Source: Sphaerisporangium sp. (GTDB lineage: Bacteria > Actinomycetota > Actinomycetes > Streptosporangiales > Streptosporangiaceae). Taken from it: a DNA stretch of 64,000 bases. A program made the translations under genes and the position numbers. Of the stretch, positions 1 through 9,207 are shown piece after piece. How positions within the stretch are numbered: position 1 is the first letter of the stretch; every line of letters starts with the position of its first letter. The stretch spans positions 62,001-126,000 of the forward strand of contig JAOPYI010000081.1 of assembly GCA_025964675.1 (NCBI GenBank). Direction: 5' to 3'. The notes below the pieces were generated by a model. It had not been told where the DNA came from. It did no database searches and was given only the letters and a program-made list of their open reading frames with translations.

Positions 1-444
1 GAGCGCCTCCAGCACGTCGGCCGCGCCGGACTTCGACGACGCGCCCCGGTTGCCGGTCTTGGCCACCGTCGCACCGGCCGCGGCGACCACGATCGACGCC
101 ATGGTCGAGATGTTCACCGAGTCGGACCGGTCGCCGCCGGTGCCGACGATGTCGACCGCGGGACGGTCCAGGCGCACCCGCCGGGTGTAGGAGAGCATCG
201 TCTCGGCCATGCCGGAGATCTCGGCCGGCGTCTCGCCCTTGGCGCGCAGCGCTATGGCGAACCCGGCGATCTGGACCGGGGTGGCCGAGCCGGACATGAT
301 CTCGTCCATGGCCCAGGCCGTGTCCTGCTCGGACAGGTCCACACCTTCCAGGAGCCGGTCGATGAGCCGAGGCCACGTGAGGACGCCGGTGGCGTCGGGC
401 GGGGAGACGATCAGGGCGCCGGACCGCTGCATCGACAACTCCAT
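1..444 (-). CDS. trpD: Anthranilate phosphoribosyltransferase, N-terminal part (cut by window edge)
   Basis: TrpD transfers phosphoribosyl from PRPP to anthranilate, the second step of tryptophan synthesis, in the cytoplasm. The 148 codons present hold the family signature [17 protein letters not shown] (PRPP/Mg binding, about residues 101-117), followed by [20 protein letters not shown] at the window edge. The helical N-terminal domain ([20 protein letters not shown]) is also typical. The start taken is the first in-frame ATG; a second ATG four codons later is equally possible because neither has a clear ribosome-binding site. The C-terminal half lies outside the window. This is primary metabolism and probably marks the left flank of the gene cluster. 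Confidence 0.96.
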   Translation of the reverse strand, partial: MELSMQRSGALIVSPPDATGVLTWPRLIDRLLEGVDLSEQDTAWAMDEIMSGSATPVQIAGFAIALRAKGETPAEISGMAETMLSYTRRVRLDRPAVDIVGTGGDRSDSVNISTMASIVVAAAGATVAKTGNRGASSKSGAADVLEAL

Positions 445-835
445 TCAGGGCCGTGGCCGGGCGCGAACCGCGAGGCCGCGGTGCCGCACCCAGGGCTCGG
501 ACATTCGGGCTCCATGATCTGCGCGGGGAGCCGCGGCCACATCTCCGAGCGTGCTCTCCCGCCCCCGAAACGGCACACAGGCGGCTGGGACGGCCTTGGC
601 GGCCCGGGGGAGCGGCACACGGCGGACCGGGAGCGGCAGACGGTCGGTCGGACCCGGGCCGCTGTCCCGCCAGGAACATGGCAATCCGGGAGATGCACCG
701 CGGTACGCGCGAATGTGACGCTGGCCGCGAGGGCCACCAGGTTTTCCGTACGCCCACTTCGCACCGCCGGGCCGGCGAGACGGCCAGGGCAGACCTGGAC
801 CTCGACAAAGAGGGAAGAAAGGTAGGGAACCAATT
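445..835. other. Intergenic region between trpD and the DUF2306 gene
   Basis: Divergent promoter region. It contains one copy of the recurrent 16-bp cluster motif (681-696). The sequence just before 836 carries a GAAAGG-type ribosome-binding site. I see no convincing small gene; the long frames across it on both strands look like high-GC shadows. Confidence 0.5.
681..696 (+). promoter_or_regulatory. Copy of the recurrent 16-bp cluster motif
   Basis: GCAATCCGGGAGATGC, 15 of 16 matches to the motif GCAATCCGGAAGATGC found upstream of several cluster genes. It points toward the gene starting at 836 and lies about 140 bp before it. Operator function is inferred from recurrence only. Confidence 0.5.
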
Positions 836-1570
836 GTGACCCAGAATCTGGAGAGTGCTGTCGCCCCAGTGCTCCGGACGGAAGATGTCGAGCGGCCGCG
901 GCGAGAGTCCAGCGTCTCGCACCGCCCGCGTCGCCCGCGCCAGCCGTGGTGGCGCAGCCCTTGGGTGATCGGTCTCGCGGTGGTCGTGGTCTTCAACCTC
1001 ATCTACGCCCTGCCGCGGTACCTGAGTTTCAACCCCGCGATGTCGCGGGCTCCGCTGGCCCCGGGGTTCCCGGCCCACTTCGCGGTGATCTCGGTGCATG
1101 CCGTACTGGGCAACGTCGCGCTGGTGACGGTCTTCCTGCAGGTCATGCCTTGGCTTCGCCGGCGTAGCGTCAAAGCCCACCGAGTGAGCGGCCTGGTCTA
1201 CGTTTTCGGCGGGGCGATTCCCGCCGCCGTGCTGTCCTTGGTGCTCCTCCCCTTCTCCACGATCCCGACCGGCAAGGTCGGTCTGTTCACGATGGCGGTC
1301 CTCTGGATAGCCACGACGCTGGTCGGGTACCGCAAGCAGCGTCAGGGCCGGTACGCCGAGCACCGCCGCTGGATGCTCTACAGCTTCGCGATGGCCCTCG
1401 GCACGACATGGGGCCGCGTGGTGATCCTCCTGTGGGGAGTGGCTCCCGCCCTGCAGTTCGACGTGATGATCTTCCTTGAGCTGAACTCCTGGATGTGGTT
1501 CGTCAACCTCCTCATCGTGCAGTGGTGGCTCGAGCGCCGTCCCCGCAAGGCAGTGAAGGCAACGGTCTAA
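836..1570 (+). CDS. DUF2306-type integral membrane protein
   Basis: A 244-aa membrane protein of unknown function. After a basic, Pro/Arg-rich cytoplasmic N-terminus (about residues 1-42) there are about six hydrophobic segments: IGLAVVVVFNLIYALP, then the HAVLGNVALVTVFLQV helix, and four more to residue 235. The H-x3-G-x7-Q helix followed by R-x-KAHRVSGLVYV and later EHRRWML matches what I know of the DUF2306 family, seen widely in actinobacteria without an assigned reaction. The start is GTG, chosen because GAAAGG lies about 14 nt upstream. A copy of the 16-bp cluster motif lies upstream, so it may be co-regulated with the biosynthetic genes although it looks like a flank gene. Confidence 0.75.
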   Translation: MTQNLESAVAPVLRTEDVERPRRESSVSHRPRRPRQPWWRSPWVIGLAVVVVFNLIYALPRYLSFNPAMSRAPLAPGFPAHFAVISVHAVLGNVALVTVFLQVMPWLRRRSVKAHRVSGLVYVFGGAIPAAVLSLVLLPFSTIPTGKVGLFTMAVLWIATTLVGYRKQRQGRYAEHRRWMLYSFAMALGTTWGRVVILLWGVAPALQFDVMIFLELNSWMWFVNLLIVQWWLERRPRKAVKATV

Positions 1571-1667
1571 GCCGCGCCAGAACGTCCGCTTCCCCGGCTC
1601 GCGGGTCGAGCTGGGGAAGCTTCGCGTCTGGACCAGGCAGGGGGCCACGGGCCTACCGAATCAAATC

Positions 1668-1713
1668 AATCGCCCGGCTCCGGTGGAGAGGTATCCACCC
1701 GAGCCGGGCGATT
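1668..1713. terminator. Long hairpin, likely bidirectional terminator
   Basis: Arms AATCGCCCGGCTC (1668-1680) and GAGCCGGGCGATT (1701-1713) pair perfectly, and the stem continues with GGTGGA/TCCACC inside. It lies 98 bp after the DUF2306 stop. Confidence 0.75.
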
Positions 1714-2101
1714 CAGCATGTCCGTCCCCCGTGCGTGGGACGACGCCGTCCGCACCGCGGCGCCTCCACCAGGGACACAGGATCCCTTCGTGAGCCCCGC
1801 CCGATGAACCACGGCACCTCACCTCCGGAACCGGGTACCGGCACCCCGCCACCGGGTACTGGAGCACCTGCTGGGGGTACGGGCTGACGTCTCGCTGAAG
1901 GGAGACGTGTCGGATGAAGGTGAGACGACGTCTTCCCGCGGTGCGGCTTCGCGGCGCTGCCGAGTCGGCTGGGTGAGGTACGTGAATGGTCGCCGGGCTC
2001 GGCAGGCCCGCCGGATGGGTGATCCCGGAGGACGTACGGCGGCGCCGGCCTCGCCGTACACGGTCCCGTATCGGCGCCGGGCTGAGTCTCTGGGCAACGT
2101 A
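1714..2101. other. Gene-poor stretch between two hairpins
   Basis: About 390 bp between the terminator-like hairpins at 1668 and 2102. The only item of note is a 27-codon frame at 1804-1887 rich in Pro, Gly and Thr with no ribosome-binding site, which I do not call. Otherwise I see nothing. Confidence 0.4.
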
Positions 2102-2149
2102 GGACGGCCCGGCCGACGTCGCTGGGGGGGCGAGTCGGCCGGGCCGTCC
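2102..2149 (-). terminator. Hairpin terminator of the left minus-strand operon
   Basis: Perfect 16-bp arms GGACGGCCCGGCCGAC (2102-2117) and GTCGGCCGGGCCGTCC (2134-2149), just beyond the stop of the propeller gene. No U-run. Confidence 0.75.
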
Positions 2150-2170
2150 GGCTTCGTGTGGTTGTGGGGG

Positions 2171-3742
2171 TCAGTCGAGGGAGTAGGCGATGATTTCGGG
2201 GATGGGGTTTTGGAAGAGGGCGGGGGCGGCGGCGCCGACGATCACCGTGTCGCCGGCGATGGCGGGCTGGGAGTTGATGCCCGCGCGTGCCTGGTCCGTC
2301 CAGAGGGTCCGGCCAGTCCGGGTGTCGAAGGCGTACATCTTGCCGTCGTAGCTGCTGCTGAAGACGACGTCGTTGGCGACGGTCGCCGCGCCGAAGTTCA
2401 TCTGCGGCATGTCACGCTTCCAGAGCACCCTGCCGGTGGCCACATCGGTGGCGAGGAGGCCGCCCTTTCCCTGCGTCAGGTCGGGCATGTCGTAGGACGT
2501 GGGAGTCACGTTGAAGCCCGCGTCGACCCAGGGCACGAACAGCCGGTTGTCGGCCACCGCCATCGGCGTCTCCACACCGCCGAAGAGGCCGGGGAAGACC
2601 AGGGTGGGCACGTCCGGCAGCGGCCCGGTGTCGTTCTCGTGCTTGCCGACGGAGATCGTCCAGATCGGACGCCCGTCGTCGGCCCGGTAGGCGAAGACCT
2701 TGCCCATCTTGCCGGCCGCGATGACGATCTCGGTCTTCACCCCGCGGATCCGGACATAGGTGACGATCGGCGAGACGTGGAGGTCGTAGTCGCGCAGGTC
2801 GTGCGGCGCCGCCTGCTGGTACCACAGCAGCTTGCCGGTCTTGCCGTCCAGCGCGACGATCGAGTTCGTGTAGAGGTTCGGGCCGGGCCTGCTGGTCCCG
2901 CTCGGGAACTCGGGCGTGCCGGGGAACGGCGCCGGGTTGCCGACGGTGATGAAGACCCGGCCCTTCTCGTCGACGGCGGGCGGGTACCAGAGGCCGCCGC
3001 CGCTGTTGAGCTCGGGGTGACCCCAGAGGTCGCCGTCCTTGACGGTGTTGAAGTTCCACTGCGGCGTGCCGGTCCGCGCCTCGAGCGCCCACACGATCCC
3101 GGCGACGCCGGGCTTGTAGTCCTCGAGGGTGGACGGGACGGTGCTCACGATCACGGTGTTGCCGTAGAGCTGGGGCGAGATGTCGAGAGCGCCCTGACCG
3201 TTGCTGATCAGCTCACGGGTCCAGATCGTCGCCCCGGTCCGCGGGTCGAGGGCGAAGACCCCCGTGGCGGTGGTGCCGAAGAGCAGCCCCCACCCGTACG
3301 CCACGCCGTTGGGGCCGATGGTGGTGCTGTCGAAGGTGCGCTCCCACTTGACCCGGCCGGTCTCCTGGTCGACCGCGTACACGTGGGAGTTGAGGTCGAT
3401 CACATAGACGGTGCCGTTGACCGCGATCGGGTTGGAGGCGAAGTTGCCGAAGAAGCCCCTGTTCTCCAGGGGCAGCCGCCACTTCACCTTCAGCTTGGAG
3501 ACGTTCCGTGCGTTGATCGGGGTCCGCGTCGTCGCGCGGGTGTTGGCGAGGTCGTAGTTCGGGCCGGCCCAGGAGGCGGCGTCGGGCCCCCACTCGGGAG
3601 GTGCCTGGCGCCCTTCGCCCTGGCTGGCTTCTGCGGCCGGCTGGCCGATCGCGAAGCTTGGCACCACCGCGAGTGTCAGAAGCGCCGCTGCCGCTGTGAG
3701 CCAACGCCGGCCACGGGAGGCTCGTCCGCGGATTTCGATCAT
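2171..3742 (-). CDS. Secreted PQQ-type beta-propeller protein (quinoprotein dehydrogenase-like)
   Basis: A 523-aa exported protein. The start is the ATG with AAAGGA six bases upstream; it gives a clean signal peptide (RGRASRGRRW, then an Ala/Leu core to about residue 35). The mature part is a row of PQQ-type propeller blades, each with a variant of A-x-D-x-x-TG-x-x-x-W (AVDQETGRVKWE, ALDPRTGATIWT, ALDGKTGKLLWY, ATDVATGRVLWK, AFDTRTGRTLWT). The family includes PQQ alcohol dehydrogenases and BamB-like scaffolds; I cannot tell from sequence whether PQQ is bound. It is the last gene of a minus-strand run with epoxide hydrolase, FAD monooxygenase and an SgcJ-like gene, so a role in oxidising or shaping an exported product is possible but inferred. 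Confidence 0.8.
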   Translation of the reverse strand: MIEIRGRASRGRRWLTAAAALLTLAVVPSFAIGQPAAEASQGEGRQAPPEWGPDAASWAGPNYDLANTRATTRTPINARNVSKLKVKWRLPLENRGFFGNFASNPIAVNGTVYVIDLNSHVYAVDQETGRVKWERTFDSTTIGPNGVAYGWGLLFGTTATGVFALDPRTGATIWTRELISNGQGALDISPQLYGNTVIVSTVPSTLEDYKPGVAGIVWALEARTGTPQWNFNTVKDGDLWGHPELNSGGGLWYPPAVDEKGRVFITVGNPAPFPGTPEFPSGTSRPGPNLYTNSIVALDGKTGKLLWYQQAAPHDLRDYDLHVSPIVTYVRIRGVKTEIVIAAGKMGKVFAYRADDGRPIWTISVGKHENDTGPLPDVPTLVFPGLFGGVETPMAVADNRLFVPWVDAGFNVTPTSYDMPDLTQGKGGLLATDVATGRVLWKRDMPQMNFGAATVANDVVFSSSYDGKMYAFDTRTGRTLWTDQARAGINSQPAIAGDTVIVGAAAPALFQNPIPEIIAYSLD

Positions 3743-3911
3743 TGAGGATCCTTTGTTCTTTGGTTCGTTGTGCAGGTGGAACATCGAGGCGGATGACGGC
3801 CGGCTGGGTCTCGCCGCCGCCTTCCGGCGGCGTCGCCCGCCCGCTCGGGCGAGGCCGGTGAGCGGGTCGGGACCGGCCGTGGCGCCTGTATGGGGGACCC
3901 GTGCGCGGCCG

Positions 3912-5066
3912 TCAGTTCGCGCGGAAGAACGCGCGCACGTCGCCGACGAGCAGCTCGGGTTGCTCCATCGCGGCGAAGTGGCCGCCGCGGTCGAACTCGC
4001 TCCAGTGGGTCAGCGTCGGCAGGATCCGCTCGGCCCACCGGCGGATCGGCAGCGCCGCGTCCCTCGGGAAGACGGCGACGCCGACCGGCATCGTGAGGGG
4101 CCACGGGCCGCCCCAGGTCTTCACGTAGTCCGCGTTGAGATGGGTGGACTCGTAGTACAGCTGGGCGCTCGACCCCGCCGTCGCGGTGAGCCAGTAGAGC
4201 GAGACGTTGGTGAGGATGTCGTCGCGGCTGATCGCGTCCTCGGGGACCTTGTCCGAGTCCGTCCACTCCTTGAACTTCTCCACGATCCACGCGAGCTGGC
4301 CGACCGGTGAGTCGGTCAGCGCGTAGGCCAGGGTCTGTGGCCGGGTCGACTGGATCTTCTGCCAGCCCGTGCCGTCGTCGGCGAACCCGGCCCCGAAGTT
4401 CAGCCGCGCGAGGTCGGCCTCGTCCAGCTCGGCGAAGGCGGCGGGGTCGTCCGGCGGGAAGGTCACGAAGAAGTTGAGGTGCACGCCCGCGACGTGCTCT
4501 GGGTCGGCCAGGCCGAGCTCCAGGGAGATCGCCATGCCCCAGTCCCCGCCCTGCACGAAGTACCGGTCGTAGCCGAGGTCGCTCATGAGCGTGGCCCACG
4601 CGCGGGCCACCCGGCGGATGTCCCAGCCGGTCTGGCCTGTGGGGCCGGAGAACCCGTAGCCGGGAATGGAGGGGATGACGACGTGGAACGCGTCGGCCGG
4701 GTCGCCGCCGTGGGCTGCGGGATCGGTCAGGGGCCCGATCACGTCGAGGAACTCGATCACCGAGCCCGGCCAGCCGTGCGTGAGGATCAGGGGCCTCGCT
4801 CCCGGCTCGGGCGAGCGGACGTGCAGGAAGTGCACGTCGGACCCGTCGATCTCGGTGATGAACTGGGGGTACCCGTTCAACCGCTCCTCGGCGGCCCGCC
4901 AGTCGTAGCTGGAGTGCCAGTACTCGGCGAGCTCCTTGAGGTACTCCACGGGCACGCCGCGGGACCAGCCGACGCCCGGCACCTCGCTCGGCCATCGGGT
5001 GGCGGCGATCCTTCGGCGCAGGTCATCGAGGTCGGCCTGCGGGACTTCGATCCGGAACGGACGCAT
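3912..5066 (-). CDS. Epoxide hydrolase, SgcF/EHN type
   Basis: A 384-aa alpha/beta hydrolase with the N-terminal EHN domain ([17 protein letters not shown], residues 4-20; TRWP follows). HGWP at 97-100 forms the oxyanion hole, GGDWG places the nucleophile at Asp175, and the C-terminal [11 protein letters not shown] supplies the catalytic His. Length and motifs match the epoxide hydrolases of enediyne clusters (SgcF, NcsF2), which open an epoxide to a vicinal diol that is then esterified by the SgcC5-type condensation enzyme. Here both partners are present but the enediyne PKS is not, so the epoxide substrate is unknown. AAAGGT precedes the ATG at good spacing. The gene sits between the propeller gene and the FAD monooxygenase on the same strand. 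Confidence 0.9.
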   Translation of the reverse strand: MRPFRIEVPQADLDDLRRRIAATRWPSEVPGVGWSRGVPVEYLKELAEYWHSSYDWRAAEERLNGYPQFITEIDGSDVHFLHVRSPEPGARPLILTHGWPGSVIEFLDVIGPLTDPAAHGGDPADAFHVVIPSIPGYGFSGPTGQTGWDIRRVARAWATLMSDLGYDRYFVQGGDWGMAISLELGLADPEHVAGVHLNFFVTFPPDDPAAFAELDEADLARLNFGAGFADDGTGWQKIQSTRPQTLAYALTDSPVGQLAWIVEKFKEWTDSDKVPEDAISRDDILTNVSLYWLTATAGSSAQLYYESTHLNADYVKTWGGPWPLTMPVGVAVFPRDAALPIRRWAERILPTLTHWSEFDRGGHFAAMEQPELLVGDVRAFFRAN

Positions 5067-5276
5067 TGAGGTACCTTTCGCTTTCGTTCGCCGGCTCGAC
5101 GCCGCCGGCCCGTCCAGAGGTCGTGCGGCCAGGCTCGGCGGGCCTGCGGGGTTCGCCGTCGCGCGGCGGTCGCGCCGTCCCGGAACGGCGGGAGATCGGG
5201 TGGCGGCGTCCGGCCGGAGCGCGCGACGGCTCTGGCCGGTGCAGGTGGCCGGACACGGTGGTGTGAGGCTCGCGCC

Positions 5277-6668
5277 TCAGGTGCGTACGACCTGCCCCGC
5301 GTCGTCCCGCTGCGGCCGCGGGGCGCCCGCGGCCCGGCGCTTGGACGGCCACAGCACCCGCAGGAGGTTGCGGGGGTGCAGGAGCGTCTGCGGCGGATCG
5401 ATGAGCCCGGCGACCCGGATGAAGGCGTTGGTCAGGTGCGCGTCGTTCACCGCGAGCTTCTGCAGCCGCGTGACATAGGCGTTCACCAGGCGGATCTTCA
5501 GGGTCCTGCGGCCCTCCACCCCGGCGTACCCGAGGTCGGACCCGGCCGCCAGGTCCCAGGGGGCGTCGAGCTCGCGGGAGATGTCCCGGAAGAAGTCGGC
5601 CGGTCGCGGCGCGTTCCCCTGTTCGAGGTGGCGGCGCAGGACCAGTGACTCGAGCGCGGAGACGGTCATGCCCTGGGCGTAGACGGGGTTGAAGCTGCAC
5701 ACGGCGTCGCCCATCACCAGCAGCCCGTCGGGGAAGCGGGTCAGCCGCTCGTAGCGGCGACGGACGCTGACGGGGTAGCGGAACATGACGGGCTCGTCGA
5801 GCGGTTCGGCGTCCCGGATGGCCTCGTAGATCTCCGGTGTGGGCAGCGACCGGACGAACTCCTCGAAACCCTTCGGGTCGGTCGGCGGGTGGTCGCCGAG
5901 GATCCCGGTCAGCGACAGCTCGGCGATGTCCTTGTCGCCGGACAGCGGGAAGAAGAACGCCCCGCGCGGGTTGGCGGGAGTGGCGGCCGGGATGATCGCC
6001 AGGTCGGTGCCGAACGGGTCGTGGGACAGCCGGTAGTGGCGGGTCGTGTAGGCCAGGTCGATCTTGACCCGGTCCTCCTCGGGACGCGCGTAGCCGAGCT
6101 CCTCCAGCCACACGGGCGTCCGCGAGCCCCGGCCCGTCGTGTCGATCACCAGGTCGGCGTGGAGGATCTCCGGTTCGCTGTCCTGGTCCTTCCGTTGCAC
6201 CCGCGCCCCTACGACCCGGGATCCGTCCGGTGTCGTCTCCAGGCCCCAGATGTCGTACTGCTCCATGAAGGTGACGTTCGGTATGGCTTGCACACGCCTG
6301 CGGAGGTGATACTCCAGGACCGGCCGGGTCGCGGGCACCGAGACGAGTCCCGAGTCCGACGGCCGCATCCTCTCGCCGTTGAAGAACCAGCGGATGTCGC
6401 CGTTGAAGTCCCCCGGCCGTACTCCTGCCGCGATCAGGTCGTCGACCAGTCCGGGAAACTGGCTCTCCAGGATCTGGTGCCCCCGGGCCACCAGGCCGTG
6501 GGCATGGCGTCCGTGCGGGACGCCACGCCGGTAGCCGCTCACATTGGTCAGTTGGTCGCGATCGACCAGCACCACTTCCGCGTAGCTTTCTGAGAGCACT
6601 CGGGCGGCGAGCATCCCCGCCATACTCCCGCCGAGCACCACCACGCGATCGCCGACATTCTCCCCCAT
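5277..6668 (-). CDS. FAD-dependent monooxygenase (PHBH/squalene-epoxidase-like fold)
   Basis: A 463-aa flavoprotein. VVVLGGSMAGMLAARVLSE at the N-terminus is a dinucleotide-binding fold with GGSMAG in place of GxGxxG, and LLVMGDAVCSFNPVYAQGM near residue 315 is the second FAD motif (GD followed by P), typical of class A monooxygenases. The substrate is unknown; an epoxidation that feeds the neighbouring epoxide hydrolase would fit the order of genes, but this is inference. I prefer the ATG at 6668 (GGGAAGG eight bases upstream) over the GTG three codons earlier, which overlaps that ribosome-binding site. It has no tryptophan-halogenase WxWxIP motif, so I do not call it a halogenase. Confidence 0.82.
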   Translation of the reverse strand: MGENVGDRVVVLGGSMAGMLAARVLSESYAEVVLVDRDQLTNVSGYRRGVPHGRHAHGLVARGHQILESQFPGLVDDLIAAGVRPGDFNGDIRWFFNGERMRPSDSGLVSVPATRPVLEYHLRRRVQAIPNVTFMEQYDIWGLETTPDGSRVVGARVQRKDQDSEPEILHADLVIDTTGRGSRTPVWLEELGYARPEEDRVKIDLAYTTRHYRLSHDPFGTDLAIIPAATPANPRGAFFFPLSGDKDIAELSLTGILGDHPPTDPKGFEEFVRSLPTPEIYEAIRDAEPLDEPVMFRYPVSVRRRYERLTRFPDGLLVMGDAVCSFNPVYAQGMTVSALESLVLRRHLEQGNAPRPADFFRDISRELDAPWDLAAGSDLGYAGVEGRRTLKIRLVNAYVTRLQKLAVNDAHLTNAFIRVAGLIDPPQTLLHPRNLLRVLWPSKRRAAGAPRPQRDDAGQVVRT

Positions 6669-6712
6669 TGCGGTCACCTTCCCTTACTTGGTTCGAGTTC
6701 GATGAGCCTTGT

Positions 6713-7132
6713 TCAGGAAGCGCTGATGGGGGTGTTCTGGTACGCCGTGATGAGCCAGGTGTCGCCCTGCTTGGCGAGCAGCCAGGAGGCGCGGACGGCC
6801 CGCTCGTCGGACAGCTCGGTCTCTCCGGGGGCGAGGACGCCGCCACGGGTGATCACGAGTGCCAGGCCGGGGCCGAGGGGCTTGATGCCGATGGGCGTTC
6901 CCGTGACGCGGGAGCCCCGGTACGGGCCGGCGTAGGCCGCGGTCATGAAGGAGCGGATCTGCTCGCGGCTGGTCAGGTAGATGTCGCCGGGCAGGATGAG
7001 GCTTCCGTCCTCGGTGAACACCTCGGCGAACGCGTCGCCGTCGTTGGCGGCCCAGGCGGCGATGATGCGCTTGGGCACTTCGGCGAGGGCGGTGGCGTCG
7101 TCGGTCGCGACTGCGGTGGGGCTGCTGGCCAT
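6713..7132 (-). CDS. SgcJ/EcaC-family NTF2-like protein
   Basis: A 139-aa single-domain protein of the SnoaL/NTF2-like fold: the helix PKRIIAAWAANDGDAFAEVF, then FTEDGSLILPGD, and the C-terminal sheet (RASWLLAKQGDTWLITAYQN). This pattern is the SgcJ/EcaC family, common in enediyne and aureolic-type clusters, where the exact reaction is often not settled. The ATG at 7132 is preferred because GGAGATGAGAAG lies upstream, whereas an ATG six codons earlier has none. First gene of the minus-strand set running to the propeller gene. A copy of the 16-bp motif lies about 205 bp upstream and points to it. Confidence 0.82.
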   Translation of the reverse strand: MASSPTAVATDDATALAEVPKRIIAAWAANDGDAFAEVFTEDGSLILPGDIYLTSREQIRSFMTAAYAGPYRGSRVTGTPIGIKPLGPGLALVITRGGVLAPGETELSDERAVRASWLLAKQGDTWLITAYQNTPISAS

Positions 7133-7338
7133 GTGTCTTCTCATCTCCATGGAGGTTGGCGCGCGGAAAACAATTCGCCTGCGATGGGATACCGAGTGGA
7201 AACCGGCCCGGTGGTGGTCGCGTCCCTACTTCGGCGCGCTCTTCATGCAGAAGGGGGATCCGCCTGGATCAGACGATCCCGCACCATTCCGTTATCCGAC
7301 TCTCACCACTGAATCGTCTAATTTCGCCGCTCTACCAC

Positions 7339-7354
7339 GCATCTCCTGGAATGC
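7339..7354 (-). promoter_or_regulatory. Copy of the recurrent 16-bp cluster motif
   Basis: On the minus strand GCATTCCAGGAGATGC, 13 of 16 matches to GCAATCCGGAAGATGC. It lies upstream of the SgcJ-like gene in the same orientation. The rest of 7133-7475 holds no gene that I can support. Confidence 0.4.
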
Positions 7355-7475
7355 GCTGTCGGAAAGGCACTGATGCCACATCGACCGGGACTGCGGAATC
7401 GCCGCGCTGAACGGCGGTGTCAGCGAAACACGTCGTACACGTTGAAGGCCGCGGGATCGCACGCGTGGCAAGGCC

Positions 7476-7505
7476 GCGGGCCCGCCGGGTGATCGGCGGG
7501 CCCGC
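7476..7505 (-). terminator. Hairpin after the first BBE oxidase gene
   Basis: Arms GCGGGCCCGCC (7476-7486) and GGCGGGCCCGC (7495-7505), eight-base loop, 24 bp beyond the stop of the minus-strand oxidase gene. No U-run. Confidence 0.65.
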
Positions 7506-7529
7506 CGCCCTCACCGGCGGACTGAAGCC

Positions 7530-9101
7530 TCAGGCCGGCAGCTCGATCGACAGGGCGTGGTGGAAGACGTCACGGGGGTCGTAACGTCTCTTGACCTCCT
7601 GCAGCCGGGGGTAGTTGTCCTTGTAGTACAGGGTGTGCCAGGCGGTCCCCGAGGTGTTCCACTCGGGGTCGGCGAGGTCGGCGTCGGGGTAGCTGATGTA
7701 GGAGCCGTCGTCGACGTCTCCGGGCACCGGCACCCCGCCGGTCTCGGCGTACACGTCGCGGTAGTACTCGCGCACCCACTGGATGTTCGTAGCGTCCTGG
7801 CCGGGAGACTGCCAGAAGCCGGCGCTGTAGGACGCCTTCAGGATCGTCTCGCGCTGCGGGATCGCCGTCGCGCCGGGGGCGACGGCGTTGACCCGGCCGC
7901 CGAACGCGGTGAGCACCAGACAGGCGGCCGGGTTGTCGTAGCCTGTGCCGCCGAGATGCCGGTAGAGCGCGGCGAGCTGGCGGTCGGTGTAGCACCTGCG
8001 CAGGTAGCCGGCCTTGTGCTTGTAGCGGCCGTTGGGGTCGTTGGGCCAGCTGTAGGACGGCATCCACACGCTCATCCACGGGACGACCTCGTGGGTGTCG
8101 ACCACGGGATCCACGCCGACCCCGGCCTTGATGGCGTCGAGCTGGGCGTTCACCATCTCCTCGGCGCCGGGCGCGTCGTCGTCCATCACCGTGGTCAGCC
8201 CGAACATGCCCGAGGAGCGGTGGGTCACGATCAGGTTGCTCCACAGCTCCCTGGCCGGCGACTCCGGATCGCTGTTGTCCTCGAACCATGTGCAGTAGTT
8301 GCGGATGAGCCTCGTGAGCGCCTCTTCGGTCATCGGCTCCCACGGCCACATGACGAACCTTCTGCGCATGCGGGCCGGTGCCCTCGGAAGCAGCAGGGTG
8401 GGATCGTCCGAGTCCACGCCCGGGGAGCGCATCCAGAAGCGGGTCACGACGCCGAAGTTGCCGCCGCCGCCGCCGGTGTGCGCCCACCACAGGTCACGGT
8501 GCGGGTCGTCGGGCTCGCGCGTGGCCACAACCGGCCGGGCCCTGCCGGACTGGTCGACCACGACGACCTCCACGGCGTACAGGTGGTCGACCACCAGGCC
8601 GTCGCGGCGCGACAGGTGGCCGTAGCCACCGCCGGTGATGTGCCCGCCGACCCCGACCTCGAAGCAGGTGCCGCCCGGGATCGTCACCCCCCACCCCTTG
8701 AACAGGGTCTTGTACACGTTGCCCAGGGTCGCGCCCCCCTCGATCGCGAAGGCGCGCATGTCCGGGTCGTAGTAGACGTCCGCCATCTGCGACAGGTCCA
8801 GCAGCACCTCGATGCCGGGGGAGGCGGTGAAGTCCTCGAAGCAGTGCCCGCCGCTGCGCACCGCGATCCGCCGCCCGGCCGCCACGGCCTCGTCGACGGC
8901 GTCGACGACCTGGGCGGTCGTGCTGACCAGGCGCACCTGGTCGGGAGTGCCGGTGAACCGGTGGTTGTACCCCTCGACCAGGCTCTGGTAGCGCGGGTCG
9001 CCGGCCGTGATGGTGACCGGCCCGAAGGCCGGGGCTCGCGTGGCCGTGTCGTGCCGTTCACCTGAGATGACGGCTGCCGGTCCGTGGTGGTTCTCGGACA
9101 T
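7530..9101 (-). CDS. Bicovalent BBE-type FAD-linked oxidase (first of three)
   Basis: A 523-aa FAD_binding_4/BBE protein. RSGGHCFEDF gives the flavin-linking His86, and GGTCFEVGVGGHITGGGYGHL gives Cys146 at the position used for 6-S-cysteinyl attachment, so a bicovalently bound FAD is expected. The C-terminal YYKDNYPRLQEVKRRYDPRDVF is the BBE domain end. Such enzymes oxidise alcohols or form C-C and C=N bonds at high redox potential; the substrate here is unknown. The ATG with GGAGG nine bases upstream is a clear start. No signal peptide. A copy of the 16-bp motif lies 60 bp before the start inside a 12-bp inverted repeat. Its upstream region is echoed as a relic at 24211-24308. Confidence 0.9.
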   Translation of the reverse strand: MSENHHGPAAVISGERHDTATRAPAFGPVTITAGDPRYQSLVEGYNHRFTGTPDQVRLVSTTAQVVDAVDEAVAAGRRIAVRSGGHCFEDFTASPGIEVLLDLSQMADVYYDPDMRAFAIEGGATLGNVYKTLFKGWGVTIPGGTCFEVGVGGHITGGGYGHLSRRDGLVVDHLYAVEVVVVDQSGRARPVVATREPDDPHRDLWWAHTGGGGGNFGVVTRFWMRSPGVDSDDPTLLLPRAPARMRRRFVMWPWEPMTEEALTRLIRNYCTWFEDNSDPESPARELWSNLIVTHRSSGMFGLTTVMDDDAPGAEEMVNAQLDAIKAGVGVDPVVDTHEVVPWMSVWMPSYSWPNDPNGRYKHKAGYLRRCYTDRQLAALYRHLGGTGYDNPAACLVLTAFGGRVNAVAPGATAIPQRETILKASYSAGFWQSPGQDATNIQWVREYYRDVYAETGGVPVPGDVDDGSYISYPDADLADPEWNTSGTAWHTLYYKDNYPRLQEVKRRYDPRDVFHHALSIELPA

Positions 9102-9140
9102 GTTCCTAACCTCCAGTGGCGGGCGGACCACCTGACCGTC

Positions 9141-9186
9141 GCACGCCACGGCTCGCGGGCGCATCTTCCCGATTGCCGTGGCGTGC
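9141..9186 (-). promoter_or_regulatory. 16-bp motif enclosed by a perfect inverted repeat
   Basis: On the minus strand GCAATCGGGAAGATGC (9161-9176), 15 of 16 matches to the cluster motif. It lies between perfect 12-bp arms GCACGCCACGGC (9141-9152) and GCCGTGGCGTGC (9175-9186). It is 60 bp before the oxidase start, so it could be an operator or a leader hairpin. Confidence 0.5.
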
Positions 9187-9207
9187 GTAGGGTGTCCGGT
9201 GGCCGGA

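Noticed and set aside
1804-1887. 27-codon Pro/Gly/Thr-rich frame
   Set aside because: No ribosome-binding site, low complexity, lies between two hairpins; probably chance in high-GC DNA.
1907-3745. Long plus-strand frame opposite the propeller gene, and similar long antisense frames elsewhere
   Set aside because: Composition and lack of motifs mark them as shadows of the real gene on the other strand.
5277-6668. FAD monooxygenase considered as a flavin halogenase (SgcC3 counterpart)
   Set aside because: No WxWxIP motif and the C-terminal region does not fit; class A monooxygenase is the safer call.
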